Shown here: positions 36,201-47,123 of the stretch, one piece after another
How the letters are laid out: the number at the start of each line of letters is the position of its first letter
Numbering within the stretch: position 1 is the stretch's first letter
Source of the DNA: Aquilaria yunnanensis
Lineage: Eukaryota > Streptophyta > Magnoliopsida > Malvales > Thymelaeaceae
Direction of reading: 5' to 3'
DNA length: 64,000 nucleotides
Assembly (NCBI GenBank): GCA_039654915.1
Contig: CM077600.1
Span: 35,828,992-35,892,991, forward strand
The notes under the pieces: model-generated
What the model saw: only the letters and a program-made list of their open reading frames with translations
Databases searched by the model: none
Told to the model about the DNA's origin: nothing
Translations under genes and position numbers: made by a program

Positions 36201-39200
36201 ATACCATGCGCTCATCTGTAGCAAAATGTTCATTTCATCAAGCTGTAGCGCAAAAATCTTACCATAGATCCATAATACACGTACTCAATTTTATCAATCA
36301 TTATGAGGTTCACCAATTAAGAAAACTGTGATAAGAAAGCTATTACTCAATAAAATAAAACAACTTAAGGACCATTTTCGCGAGGCTAAGACTGCAGCGC
36401 AGCCTTCATCTCCTTTCTTTGGACTTTCTTCATTGCTTCCTGAAGAATTCCCAGGCCTATCATGGATGCCACCAGTCCACACATTCCTTGGGAAAGCAAC
36501 CCCCCCCCCCCCCCCCCCCCCCCCCAGGCGCACACAAGCTCTCAGTTCATCCATGACAAGGACAATAACTGGCCATCAGAACACTCTCATAACAAAATGA
36601 GAGTCATATAAAAGGTACAATGAAGGAGGAAAGCCAACAAAAACGTGCCACCAATACTAAAAACGGCTTTTATCAGCCCTCTCACTTGCCAACAAGTCTA
36701 ACTCTTTGTCCGTAGCTTCCCTCTGATAATTTTCAGTGGTAGTGCTTTATTATCTAGCTCCTCCAGCTAAAAGCTTCAACTCCTATTTTCATGAATTAAT
36801 TTTCATCTTAACCTTCCTCTGAGAACTTATTGAGCTCAAACAGAGCTAAACCATTCTCTGAATAATTGTTTTATCATCAGTTCGGGCTTTAGTGCCTTTA
36901 CAAGCCAATAAATAAGACCTTGAAATTCGCAACAAATTTGAACTCTTTGGACATAAAAGGTAAGGTTTTGATTCAAAAAAATAGATGCAGGAGAAATATG
37001 ACTCGCTTGATGTCAATATTCAGACTTCTCGTTCACAAGCAAAAGCTTTTAATTTTAGTGCATCAGAACACATTGCTGAAGCTGGAGATCATCCATTCAT
37101 CATGTCTATAAAACAGAAAAGGAGCTTTTTCTCTACTCTTGCTTTTAACACTTCTATTCTGGCTTGTTAGCTTAGATTAAGTTATGGCTTTTCTCACTTC
37201 TATATATATATATATATTAAACCACTGGAATCTGTTGAATGGTTATTTGAAAGAATGTTGTATACTACACCAAAACAACTGCTTTGATTTTTTAACTGCT
37301 TAGTTACCCCAAAGTGAAAGTTCAGTTGTCAGCTTGGACTTGGAGGCAGTTATATGCCACTGACAACTTCAACAGTTGCTAAGAGAGTGATGAACTCTAC
37401 CTCACAAATTGGCTAATATCCTTACCACTATCCAACCTCTTCAAACAATTTATAAATTATGAATAATGAACAGGAAAAACAGTCCTTCTATATCCAGAAG
37501 CCAATATTGCAACTCAGAAACTTCAACTAAGATCCATATCCGAATACCTCTCTGGGAGGCATTTGAATTGTCCTCTTCCTGAAGTTTACGTCGATAATCT
37601 TGATCAAATCTGTCCAGGGCGTGGAGTTCATGATATAATTCCTGAAAGAAAGCGATTGAAATGTCCTTAAGTGAAAATACTCCCATGTGCATACTTCTGA
37701 TAATGCAGACCACAGAATTACAGAAATTTTCAGAACCTACAGAAGGTTAAAAAATCTATATTGCCAGACCTACTAAAGCGAGAGACAAAAGCATGACCTA
37801 TTTTCAGCATCCAAAACTAAGGCTTCTTCTTTCATGAAAGTGGACATAAATTTCTTTCTAATAAGACTATTGACAACTAGCTAACTAGACCATTTTGCAT
37901 TGCTTCCAACCTCTACTTTTGCTGAGTTCTTACATAATATAAGATGGTTCATATTAGTACTTCTGCTAATTTTCTTCATTGAAACAAAATAAATTCTCAA
38001 ATTTTGGCAGTGACACATGTTAGCACAAAGTAATTTACAGACCACTATAAACTTTTTTCTCAAAAGGTTTCTGCTAAATGTGAAAAACAATAGATTGGAG
38101 ACCAAATGCAAATGGAAAATGTTCACGAATACCAGTATAATTTACACAGAAATATCGATCAAGAAAAATGGTTTGCAAAGCTTGAAGATAAAAGCAGGCT
38201 CAATTGCACAAGGTGGGTGCAGGAGTGCGGGCAGGAGTGAGAATGTGGAATCATTTCCACCATGAGAATATTGAGACCAGATCATGCATGTGCATGTGGC
38301 ACGTGAATACACACAGAAACACACACAGAGAGAGAATTAAGGGAGTTGAAAAATCACAATAAATAATGAGTTTGCTACCATGCACTGACTTAAACTCAAG
38401 CCAAGGACCTAGAAGCATGCACCATTAACCAAGCGGAATAAGCTGTAGGATGCACATGCTTGTATACATCCATATATTCATGGTTACTAAATATACACTC
38501 TATATTCCCATTCATGACTTCGGATTTAAAAAAAAAAGGAAAATCAAAGAAAAACCAGTACTAGATTCACTTCCTCATTTAAAAGTAAATCACAAGGAAA
38601 TGAAAACTAACACTTTTGCAATTGAACAACTACTAGTTTTGAGCTTTTGATAAGTTGCAAGTGAAGAAAGTTCATTTGACAGTGTGCAATACAAAGGTTG
38701 TTTCTCATGCTCAATAGCTAATACCAAGAGAAACCAAACAACGGTCTCTAGATTCGCAAAGAACTTTGAGGACAAGATCCGAACAATTAGAAAACCATCC
38801 TAATTCCTAACCATGGAGAGGTTTCAGAATAGGTCCTTAGCATTTTATATGGGGTATTGGAACACACTATACTAGAATTAAGTTCACCTACCAGGCAGGC
38901 AAAGGTTATAAGCTAAAGGAGAATCATTTCACGCTCAAACTTATAATGAAAAAAAATGCAGCCAGCCAAACAAAAACTGGTTTTTAAAGAACTTTATCTG
39001 CGACTCCACAACACCTCAACCAAGTAACAGATTCAGTATCTTTGCATTCAATTTGTGGAATCATTGTAGAGAAGCTGTGATAATGATATTTCCTTTTTCA
39101 AGAGACAAATCCATTTTATGTTCCAACTATTATTACCTCTTTTATCATTTATGAAAAAAGCCAACTCGCATCTGACAACAAAACTTGTTTTCCAACACAT

Positions 39201-41601
39201 CAGGTAGGTAAAAGGTACAAACATCTATAGGTTCCTAGGATATTTTCATCTGGCTTTATTTTAACACATTTTTACATACGCAGAGCAAAAACGGTGTAAT
39301 TTTTTAATCAAAAATTTAAAAAAGATCACTTCCAACATGCTATAAATACTTTCATTTAACCTTATCATGTCTAGTTCGTATCATTGTCCTTTCCTGTGTG
39401 ACACCACACGTTCAAAATACATCATTCTTGACTTTTTTTATATATGAGAGTAACATGCTTTAACCTTATCATGTCTGGTTCCTAACTGCCCTTTCTTGTG
39501 TGACAACACACATACACCGTTCTTGTTTTTTTATTTTTTATTTGTTTATAGGAGTAACGTGCTCTATCCTTGTCAACATGTTCCCTGTCTTGCTAACACT
39601 CCTTGTACAAAAAAGCAAAATTTTATGGTTGCAGAATTTCCTTATCGGCTTAATGTGTGCCTTGATATCACATAATACAATAACTGCTCCCCTCCTAGGT
39701 TACCTTGATTTGATTTTGAGAATCACATCATGCTCCAGTTCTCTCGTAAAAAATTTAACCCAGATACAAGCAGCTATCATCTTTTAGCAATTCTCCATGA
39801 TTCTTAAGAAAATTTCTCGTTTATGTGCCAAGTTGCACATGTTGGTTTCATAATCTTCTGATAAAATACGACCATTATAGACAACTTCCAGTTGTCACTG
39901 TTTCACAGGATATAGTGATGGTTTGAGATTTCATCTCATTATTTCCTTGCAACGGGTAGCAGCAGAAAGGGCATAGCATAGACCTTTGCAATTCATTTGC
40001 ATGAATCTACAATGCCAATATGCCCCAACATTAGGAACTTCATGCCACTAATTCGTATTAACACGTAGTATGGGGATATTGTTTCTGAAGGAAGATTTCA
40101 ACCTCCTAAGAAAATGCAGAATCAAGTCAACAAATTCTAAACTCATTCTGCATAAATGCCATAAATGAAACTAGAAAAATGCTTGAAATAGAGGCTTAAA
40201 GAAGCCTAAAGCATCTCTGAAAAGGTAAAAAGTCATCATTTGACACTTTAAACTTAATTACTATCAACAGGATGCACATGTGCCACTTAAAAAGCAACAT
40301 GGTTAAGCAATCTGTACTTACAGCTGTGTAGTGAACCAATGCCATAAGTTGCTGGATTACAGTCTCTGCTTCTTCCCTTAACTGCTTCTGGGGTGTAAGT
40401 TCAGAACCCAACCTAATGATTTTAATGGTAACACAAAGAAAATATTAGGACGATGGTATGACACTGCAAGAACATATAGAAGAAGTTCACCAGAAGACAT
40501 TGTCATCACTTTTCAAAATAACGATCCAAGTTGTGCCACTGAGGATCTTTACAACGATTGCCAAAGCGCACCACTTCTCCAGAAAAAATTTTCAGCTCTT
40601 CCCTGAGAAAGATGCACAGAAAATAATATCAAACCCTTTGATTGAAGCAATTTTAAAAAATTAAAAAGGATCTTCCTGATTAATAAGAAAGGAATTAGTT
40701 GCATTCTATCCACCTTTTGTCAGCTGCAGCAATTCTTAGAAGTTCATCCATGTCCCTTGATATCAAGTTTTGAATCCCTGCTGATGGAAGCACCACCTCT
40801 TTTAAATGTCTAATATTCTCCTTAGACAAAGATTGCATCAAATTAGCTCCTTTCACAATTGTATTTGCAACTTCAAAAGCCAAAATTGATATTTTATTCC
40901 CTTTAGTTGTCACCCCTGATGTGAAACCACTGCCGAGACTCAAATTTGTCACACTACTACCAAGCGTATCAATAACATCATAAGCCTTTCCCAGTCCAAC
41001 AGTACCAGCTCTTCCCAAAAGAGAGCCCACCTCTGACACCTGTAAAAGGGAAATGTTTAGTCAGCTCCGTGACTACAAAGAACCATTTCTTCAAATTAAT
41101 CATCAACAACCAAAACTAGCATAAAAAATTTTCAGTTCTTTCTTTTCATGTGCATGCATCTTAGACCATAAGTTCAACAAGTGGAATGAATGATAACCAG
41201 TAAAATGGAACAGACTCTCCAGAAGAAAGAAAGTGCAATTTACAACAACAACAAATAGAAGACAGGATAGTGGAGTTTGCATGTACTTTAGCCACAGCAG
41301 CTTGCCGAGACTTAGTTGATCCAGATTTCTGAGATAGATTCCTCGCCAAATAAGGAATTCCGTCATTTATATCATTTGGATTTCCACTATATGTAACTGC
41401 AATCCTCTCTGGAAAAGGCAAATTTTCTCTAGAATGCTTCTCTAGATCATCCCCAGTGCCAACAGGAACTGAATTAGTATTTGACTTGGATGGTAATTCA
41501 TGGGACTGATAGATTAATCCAGATGCATGGCCGTTGATATGAGGAAAACCTCCTCCATGAGCATTATCTACGGTGGAACTCCTTGAGCAAAGCCCACCCA
41601 T
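30259..41601 (-). CDS. PSK SIMULATOR (PSI)-type protein, DUF3475/DUF668
   Basis: PSI proteins promote vegetative growth in phytosulfokine/brassinosteroid-related signalling; the biochemical activity is not established. Twelve coding exons on the minus strand: 41601-41287, 41039-40714, 40602-40510, 40412-40322, 37641-37548, 35742-35645, 34969-34900, 34175-34072, 32362-32246, 32098-32022, 30906-30862, 30772-30259. Every junction is GT-AG and the frame is continuous, giving 542 residues. The start MGGLCSRSS suggests N-myristoylation at Gly2 and palmitoylation at Cys5, hence membrane attachment. DUF3475 (ISILAFEVANTIVKG) is at about residues 140-200. DUF668 starts near LGSAGLALHYANII (about 270) and runs to WLHHLVSQ (about 430). 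A basic Ser-rich tail with RSPVKSPIRSP follows. Introns reach 2.7 kb and contain SINE-like, MITE-like and poly-C sequence. Arabidopsis PSI1-3 are longer (over 600 residues); which one this matches is unresolved. Confidence 0.92.
31379..31401 (+). repeat. C homopolymer, 23 bases, in a PSI-type gene intron
   Basis: A run of 23 C in the intron between exons 10 and 11, preceded by CCACCCCCACC-like sequence. In the sense strand of the gene it is a G run. Confidence 0.88.
33074..33479. repeat. Possible small insertion flanked by TATATAGATA direct repeats
   Basis: The 10-base sequence TATATAGATA occurs at 33074-33083 and 33470-33479. Just inside the left copy is GCCCGC...GCGGG, and GC-rich sequence (GGCGGCGCACC) lies near the right copy; the middle is AT-rich and includes an ATA microsatellite. 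This could be a non-autonomous DNA element in the intron between exons 8 and 9. The flanking repeat is low-complexity, so the case is weak. Confidence 0.3.
33220..33254. repeat. (ATA)n microsatellite
   Basis: About 11 units of ATA/TAA in the intron between exons 8 and 9 of the PSI-type gene. Confidence 0.85.
36500..36525 (+). repeat. C homopolymer, 26 bases, in a PSI-type gene intron
   Basis: An unbroken run of 26 C in the intron between exons 5 and 6. The transcript would carry 26 consecutive G residues here. Confidence 0.9.
38375..38450 (-). repeat. Possible tRNA-derived SINE head, minus strand
   Basis: The minus strand reads CTTGGTTAATGGTGCATGC (A-box-like) and then GGTCCTTGGCTTGAGTTTAAG (decayed B-box-like), matching the layout of plant SINE heads. 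It lies in the 2.7-kb intron between exons 4 and 5. Tail and target duplication were not resolved. Confidence 0.35.
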
Positions 41602-42290
41602 TTGCTGTCTCAGAGTAGAGTATAGTTCACACTGGATCTAAAAATTCCATAAACTTGCCACCATGTTCAACATACAACCATCACAAAGAAGCATACAAGT
41701 TTAAAACAAAGGGTACAAAACCGTGCGCCCGCCAGAGAACCAATTCCGGTCACTGAAGAAGCTCAAGCGCATATATCATCAAACTGTAAATGGAAAGCAA
41801 ACAGAGCAAATATCAGGCGAAAATGACAGACAGATGAGGTTTGACGCCAGAATGAAAGAACAAAAAACCAAATCGAAACAAACACAAATTGCGATCGTAT
41901 CAACTGCTATGGATGCCAAACAAAAACTAAACTAGACTAAACCAAAAAAAAAAAACGAAATTGATGACAACAAGAGACCCAATAAGAAATTCAGGGCCAG
42001 CACTCGATAATAGGGAAGCGAGGGACTAAAGCAAAAAAAAGATTAAAAAAAAAAAAGGAAAGAAAAAACAGAACTTGAGATCGAAAGCAGGTTAGGGAGA
42101 TAAGAAAACGATTACTGAAACTTATGAATGGCTAAAACCTCCTAAAATAAAGAAATTGAGAGAGAAATACAGAGAAATTCACCATAGAAGCAGAGGGAAG
42201 GAGAGCGATGGTCAAAGTGAAGACACCGAAAAGAGAAGAAGGTCTGAAAACCCCCAACCACCGTAAGCCTGACCCATACTCTACTTTTGA
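41602..42290 (-). promoter_or_regulatory. Probable 5' leader and promoter of the PSI-type gene
   Basis: On the minus strand a possible 5' UTR acceptor (TTTTTAG) lies about 35 bases before ATG 41601. A possible donor follows CTTCTATG near 42183, preceded by pyrimidine-rich leader-like sequence. That would make a roughly 540-bp leader intron. This is by eye only; no TATA box was identified. Confidence 0.35.
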
Positions 42291-43600
42291 GTCCTCACTG
42301 TTTTCAACTCATGGGTACTACTTACAGCTTTGTTTGTTCGACTAACTGGTTTATACCATGTGGGGATTTAAAGTTTATTAAGTTTTAGAAAATAATATGT
42401 ATTTACATGAGATTTAAATATTATTATGATTAATATTATTATTAGCACAAAATCATGTCTTCATCACAATGATTATATCCAACATATATATTGATTAGCA
42501 CAAAATATTTTTGTTAAAGATATGCACAAATAACTTGTCTTACATAATTAGAAATTGTCCAAAATAAAATACATATGTATAGTGATAGCCTATTATCTCA
42601 TTAGTTTAATCTTTTAGAAACATCAGAGTGGCTATTATCATATGTGACATCTTACTTAATGGATCTCCCCTATTTAGATCTCTCTAACAAGTGGTATCAA
42701 AGTTGATGAGCTGATAATACTGGTGTACTATAGTTCAATACTTATTTGACAGCAACACAAAGTCAAAGTACCCCCGCCAAAAAATTTGTCATAAATAACA
42801 ATTCATGTACATGTAAACATTGAATGTTTTTTTTTCTAAAAAAAACAGCTATATGAAAATATTATAAAATGAAGTTCACCCAAATTGACCCTAAATAATA
42901 AACATATTAATTTTAAAACTAAATAATTGAAGAAAATGTTTTGGGTGACATGATCACATCAAAACATTATAAAATGAAGCTAGCCCAAATTAGAACAAAA
43001 TAATGAGCATATTATTTTTAAAATCAAATATGTCTTACAAAATTGGGCTCCATGAGAAAATTGTTAAAGGGAGTTGGCCAAAATAATAAACATATTAGGA
43101 GCTAATTCATTTTAATTTAAGTTAAATTAATCTATAATGGCTTATTTTTATTTTTACACATTTCTTTGCCCAGAACAAATCTATAATATATATGAAAGCA
43201 AGTAATATAGCAAAACCGTCATTTCATAATTTACAATTCAACAAAATTTAACAATGTAACATGTGTAATTCCAAGTGCACTAGAAAAAGACACATGATGA
43301 TTTCCACTTATGCCCCTTTAAAAACACACAAGGCACATTCTGATTTGTTCTTATATTGACTTTAAGCACTTTCACAAGTATTTATGAATTTGCCATCTGC
43401 CCCAAAAATATTACACGTGTCTTTAACATCAATAACATTTCCTCTCTCATAAGCTCTATAACCGGCTTGCACAATTCCCTTTACCTCCCCATTTCTACCC
43501 ACAATTAATGATCTATTTCACGTTTCCTATGAAAAAACTACCAATTGGCCACCCATGACCACCACTTTATCATCTTCCATTTACTCAAAATATCTATCCT
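42291..43600. other. AT-rich intergenic DNA
   Basis: No gene is seen. Two loosely related tracts near 42860-42900 and 42960-43000 (ACATTATAAAATGAAG type followed by CCAAATT) suggest an old local duplication. Confidence 0.45.
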
Positions 43601-43800
43601 ATGGCAAAGAATTTGGTGGGGAAGGGTGGGTATGCAAAGGTTTACAAATGAGTGTTGGAGGAAGGTGAAGAGATTGTGGTGAAAAGAGTGCCAAAGGTGG
43701 TGATGGATAAGACTAAAAATAAGGATTTCTTGACCGCGATTGAAACAATCAGCCATGTTTTCCCCCTGAAACATACTGTCGCTTCTGGGTGGTTTCGTCA
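43601..43800 (+). pseudogene. Fragment of a receptor-like cytoplasmic kinase
   Basis: The plus strand reads AKNLVGKGGYAKVYK, a stop, then VLEEGEEIVVKRV and, after a short gap, KNKDFLTAIETISHV. This is subdomains I-III of a Ser/Thr kinase: glycine loop G-K-G-G-Y-A-K-V, the VVK lysine, and a degraded C-helix region. The wording is closest to RLCK class VI kinases (RBK1-like). The rest of the kinase is absent and a TGA sits just after the glycine loop, so it is a dead fragment. The match ends in the HP region near 43770, after which the frame becomes unrelated. Confidence 0.75.
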
Positions 43801-45520
43801 AGAATGACTTTTTATCTCATGTTTAGCTTTTCATGGAGAGGCTTGGTGGCTTTCACTTACTCATGGTCCGTATTCACCTTTTCTTTCTTCATTTAATATC
43901 CTTTTTGGGTTTAAGATTTGAAAGATGTTCTTATGAATTTGATAGTTCATTTAATTGGTGACTCAAATGCGAGCTTGCCTATAATGGATTGAAAGACTTG
44001 CCAATTGATTTGTCAGATTACAAAAGCATTTGGTTAATTGGTTTCTCGCTATCAAATATACCTAAATTTGTCTATTCATTGATCTTTCTTTGGTTTTGTT
44101 TTTTGTAGCTAAGTTCTGGAAATTTCTAAGTGGCAAGACTTGTACGTACAACCCGATTCATTTTAACTTACGTCAACTGGCTTATTTTTACTTTTACATT
44201 CTTTTTGCCTAAAATCAATTTTATTTGAAATTCAATATTATGTAGTTGTAATAATCAATTTGAAAGTAAATTTTCATGATGTTGTTAAATTTTTATGAAA
44301 TTTTCTTTTTTTAATGCCTTAAACTAGAAATTTTCATAAAAATTTAGTAAAATTACAAAATTATATTTTCAATGAATTATTACAACTACATAACATTGGT
44401 CTTTAATTAAAATTAGTTTCAGGTAAAAATATATATAAAAATAAAAATAAGTCATTTTAAATTCAATTAATTTAAGTTGAAACGAACAGGATAAAAAGAT
44501 AAACAATCTTTCACGGTCAAATATATTGAAAGAGGAAAGAAGGTAATTTCGTCTTCCTTCTTTAGTTTTGTTGTTCTATTTTGGGTCATTCCCCTTTTTA
44601 TGTTATTTATAAACTATATTTTTTAACAAATTTAATCTACTGGATTTATTGTTTGCAATTTTTTTTTCCCGAAACGAATTAACATTCAGTTGGCTCATTT
44701 TGCATTAAATCAAGCTGGTCCATGGTATCTCTTTTAACTTTTACTCTCTTTTTTTTCCATTCGTGTTACCTCTACATTGTTTTTTGATTGGATGTTTCCT
44801 ATCTTCACTCTGATTAACTATTCTTCAATACTAATATAGCCTGGAGTTTGATTACCCGGTATAAACAAACATGAATCTGTCCTCTATTTTGCGAGATCCA
44901 TAAGTATTTTGGCCAAAAAATTTTACAATTATTTGTTTGTGTGACGTTTTATACTCATTCTTACAATTATTTGTTTAACGTGACATTTTTTTAGTAACCG
45001 TTCCAATTTGATCGAATGATATACGGAGTACGTGGTTATTCTACATTACGTTGAACTATTGTTGCCTAGACATGTAGCAATTATAAGTATGCTTGCAATT
45101 AAACAGACTAGAAGTAATCTATATATATGATAAAGTAGAAGCTAGGGTGATTTAGTAAATGCAGAATTAATTGATAGGTTAATTGAGTAACACCTCAAAA
45201 TTTTATATGAAACACCAATTTTACCCCTTAATTTGTTTACTCAATTTTGATCATATAACACCAACCTAACTACTAAGTTTCACTGAAGCATTTAATTTAG
45301 GGAGACTGCTTCCTACATAATTTTTTGCCGAATTTATCTCATCCCATAATGGGCATGAAAATCTCCATAAATTAGTCTCAATATTACTTTCCATGTAAAA
45401 GTGTTCCAATTCCATCCAAGCCCTTGAGATTTCAAAACTAAGCAAAAAAATTTCTTAACTTGAGAATTTGAGACACTATACCCCTTACATTTTAACCACA
45501 AAACAAATAGCTATATAATA
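43801..45520. other. AT-rich intergenic DNA
   Basis: No gene is supported. An inverted repeat may be present between about 44160-44300 and 44320-44480: ACTTACGTCAACTGGCTTATTTTTACTTTTACA faces a partly complementary AAAAATAAAAATAAGTCATTTTAA stretch, possibly the ends of a small DNA element of about 320 bp. Each motif is AT-rich, so support is modest. Confidence 0.4.
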
Positions 45521-47123
45521 TGTAACACCCCCATATCCTACATGGGAGAAATGTAGGAAGCCTTTTATAGATATATATTATATTGACAAGGCCAAGATGC
45601 ACATATAGTCCTTCAACTTGACAAACTCGAGCGAGTTAGTCTTTTTTGTTTGACTCAGATCAAGTTAGTCCTCTAACTTTCCAGATTTAGCATTTTAGTC
45701 CATAAAGTTTGCCAAAATGAACGAGTTAGTCCATCTTCTAATGGAAGGCATCCAGCTCAGTGATTATCTGACTTAACGTCGTCTGTTAAGGAACAGGTGG
45801 ATTAAAAAAATGAACAGAGACGGCAACGATAGAGGGATTCGAGTTCAATGATGTGAGCTCCGCCACATCAAAGTCATCAAGCAAGAAACTAGAAATCGGT
45901 GACAGAGGCGGCGTGATGGAGGCATACCCTTGTGGTTGAGGGCGGCGGATGGTGGTGATTTGGCAAGGATCAATTCGGCAGAGGACGGTGATTCGGTGAT
46001 CTGGGAAATGTGAGACCGATGGGAAAGAGATACGGTGATTCATCGATTTGGGAGATGCGAGACCGATAGAAGACGGGAGATTCGGTGATTTGTCGATTTG
46101 AGAGATGTGAGACCAATGGAGAAGGGAGACGAGACCAACACGATGGCAGGACAGGCAAGAGCGACGGCGAGCAATAGAAGCGGTAGAAGAAGGCGTGCAG
46201 AACGTGACGGTGAAGGGAACCGTCTTCTTAGCCTCAGGGATTCAAAATGGGTTCTAGATCAAGCCATGGGCCCGACCCAACAGCGGCTTCATGCAAGGGG
46301 CAAACTCGTCGGCGCAGCGAGGAAGAATGTACGGAATCCGATAATCATCTATTAGACAACGTTGGCTGCCCTGGTAACATGTTCGACAACGGGATCAGCA
46401 ATGTGGTGTATCAAGAAGTGACAAAGATGTCGGCGACGTGGCTGGTGGTGATGTTCGATTGCGGCGCCAAGGTGTTGTGTAGAGGGATGGGGCTACGAAC
46501 CGTAAAGCAAGCTGATGGTTCAAAAGCCAATCCGTTCGTGGCATTTTTGTTCCCTCCGTTTCTCACCAAACCCAGCTCACCCCCCCCCCAAGCCCCATGC
46601 CACATCAACAACACATATAACCCAGCCATGCCACATCAGCAAAACATAAGCCTCCAATCCAATTTGGACTAACTTGCAAATTTTTGCCAAGTTAAGGGAC
46701 TAACACATACTGAGTCAAAGATAAAGGACTAACTCGTTAGAGTTGACCAAGTTGAGGGACCATATGCGCATTTTGGCCTATTGACAAAGGTTCCAAAACA
46801 TAAGCACTTAACACTTATTATTTTTCAAATAATAACCAATGTGGCATGGGAAGGTGTTTCGTTGACCGGTTTTAGATTTGGGATTATAGATGGTATCAAA
46901 GCCAACCCATAATAGTGATGATGTAACATACTGAATGGACCAAATAATCCGAATGACCCCAATAAAAACGTTGGGTACACAAATGTGGAAATTTATAACA
47001 CCTTCATATCTCATATGAGAGAAATGTCAAAAACCTCATATGAATATAAAAACACAAGTTTTAGAACATGTAGTGTGGATACGTATTTCATTGACCCGTT
47101 TTGGACCTTTGTCATTATATAGT
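45521..47123 (+). mobile_element. TRIM-like small LTR element, split by a MULE
   Basis: A first LTR begins TGTAACACCCCCATATCC at 45521 and ends just before a primer-like TGGTATCAAAGCC at 46891. A second, diverged copy begins TATAACACCTTCATATC at 46994 and ends near 47123 with a matching CCCGTTTTGGACC stretch. Only about 100 bases lie between them, ending in the TRIM-like GTTGGGTACACAAATGTGG. Removing the MULE at 45590-46778 and one TSD leaves LTRs of about 130-170 bp. There is no coding sequence. Assignment is by structure; I saw no clear target duplication for the TRIM itself. Confidence 0.65.
45590..46778. mobile_element. Non-autonomous Mutator-like element (MULE)
   Basis: The left end reads GGCCAAGATGCACATATAGT. 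The reverse complement of the right end reads GGCCAAAATGCGCATATGGT, and similarity continues inward for about 100 bases. A perfect 9-bp duplication TATTGACAA flanks it (45581-45589 and 46779-46787). The long terminal inverted repeats and 9-bp duplication are hallmarks of MULEs. No transposase is present. The core is GC-richer than its surroundings and includes about three diverged 50-bp units with GGAGATGCGAGACCGAT-like text at 45975-46120, and open frames at 46098-46355 and 46247-46672 with no recognised domain. It could be a Pack-MULE, unproven. Confidence 0.88.

Noticed and set aside
46247..46672. 141-codon open frame in the MULE
   Set aside because: No transposase or other domain recognised; kept only as possible cargo, not as a gene.
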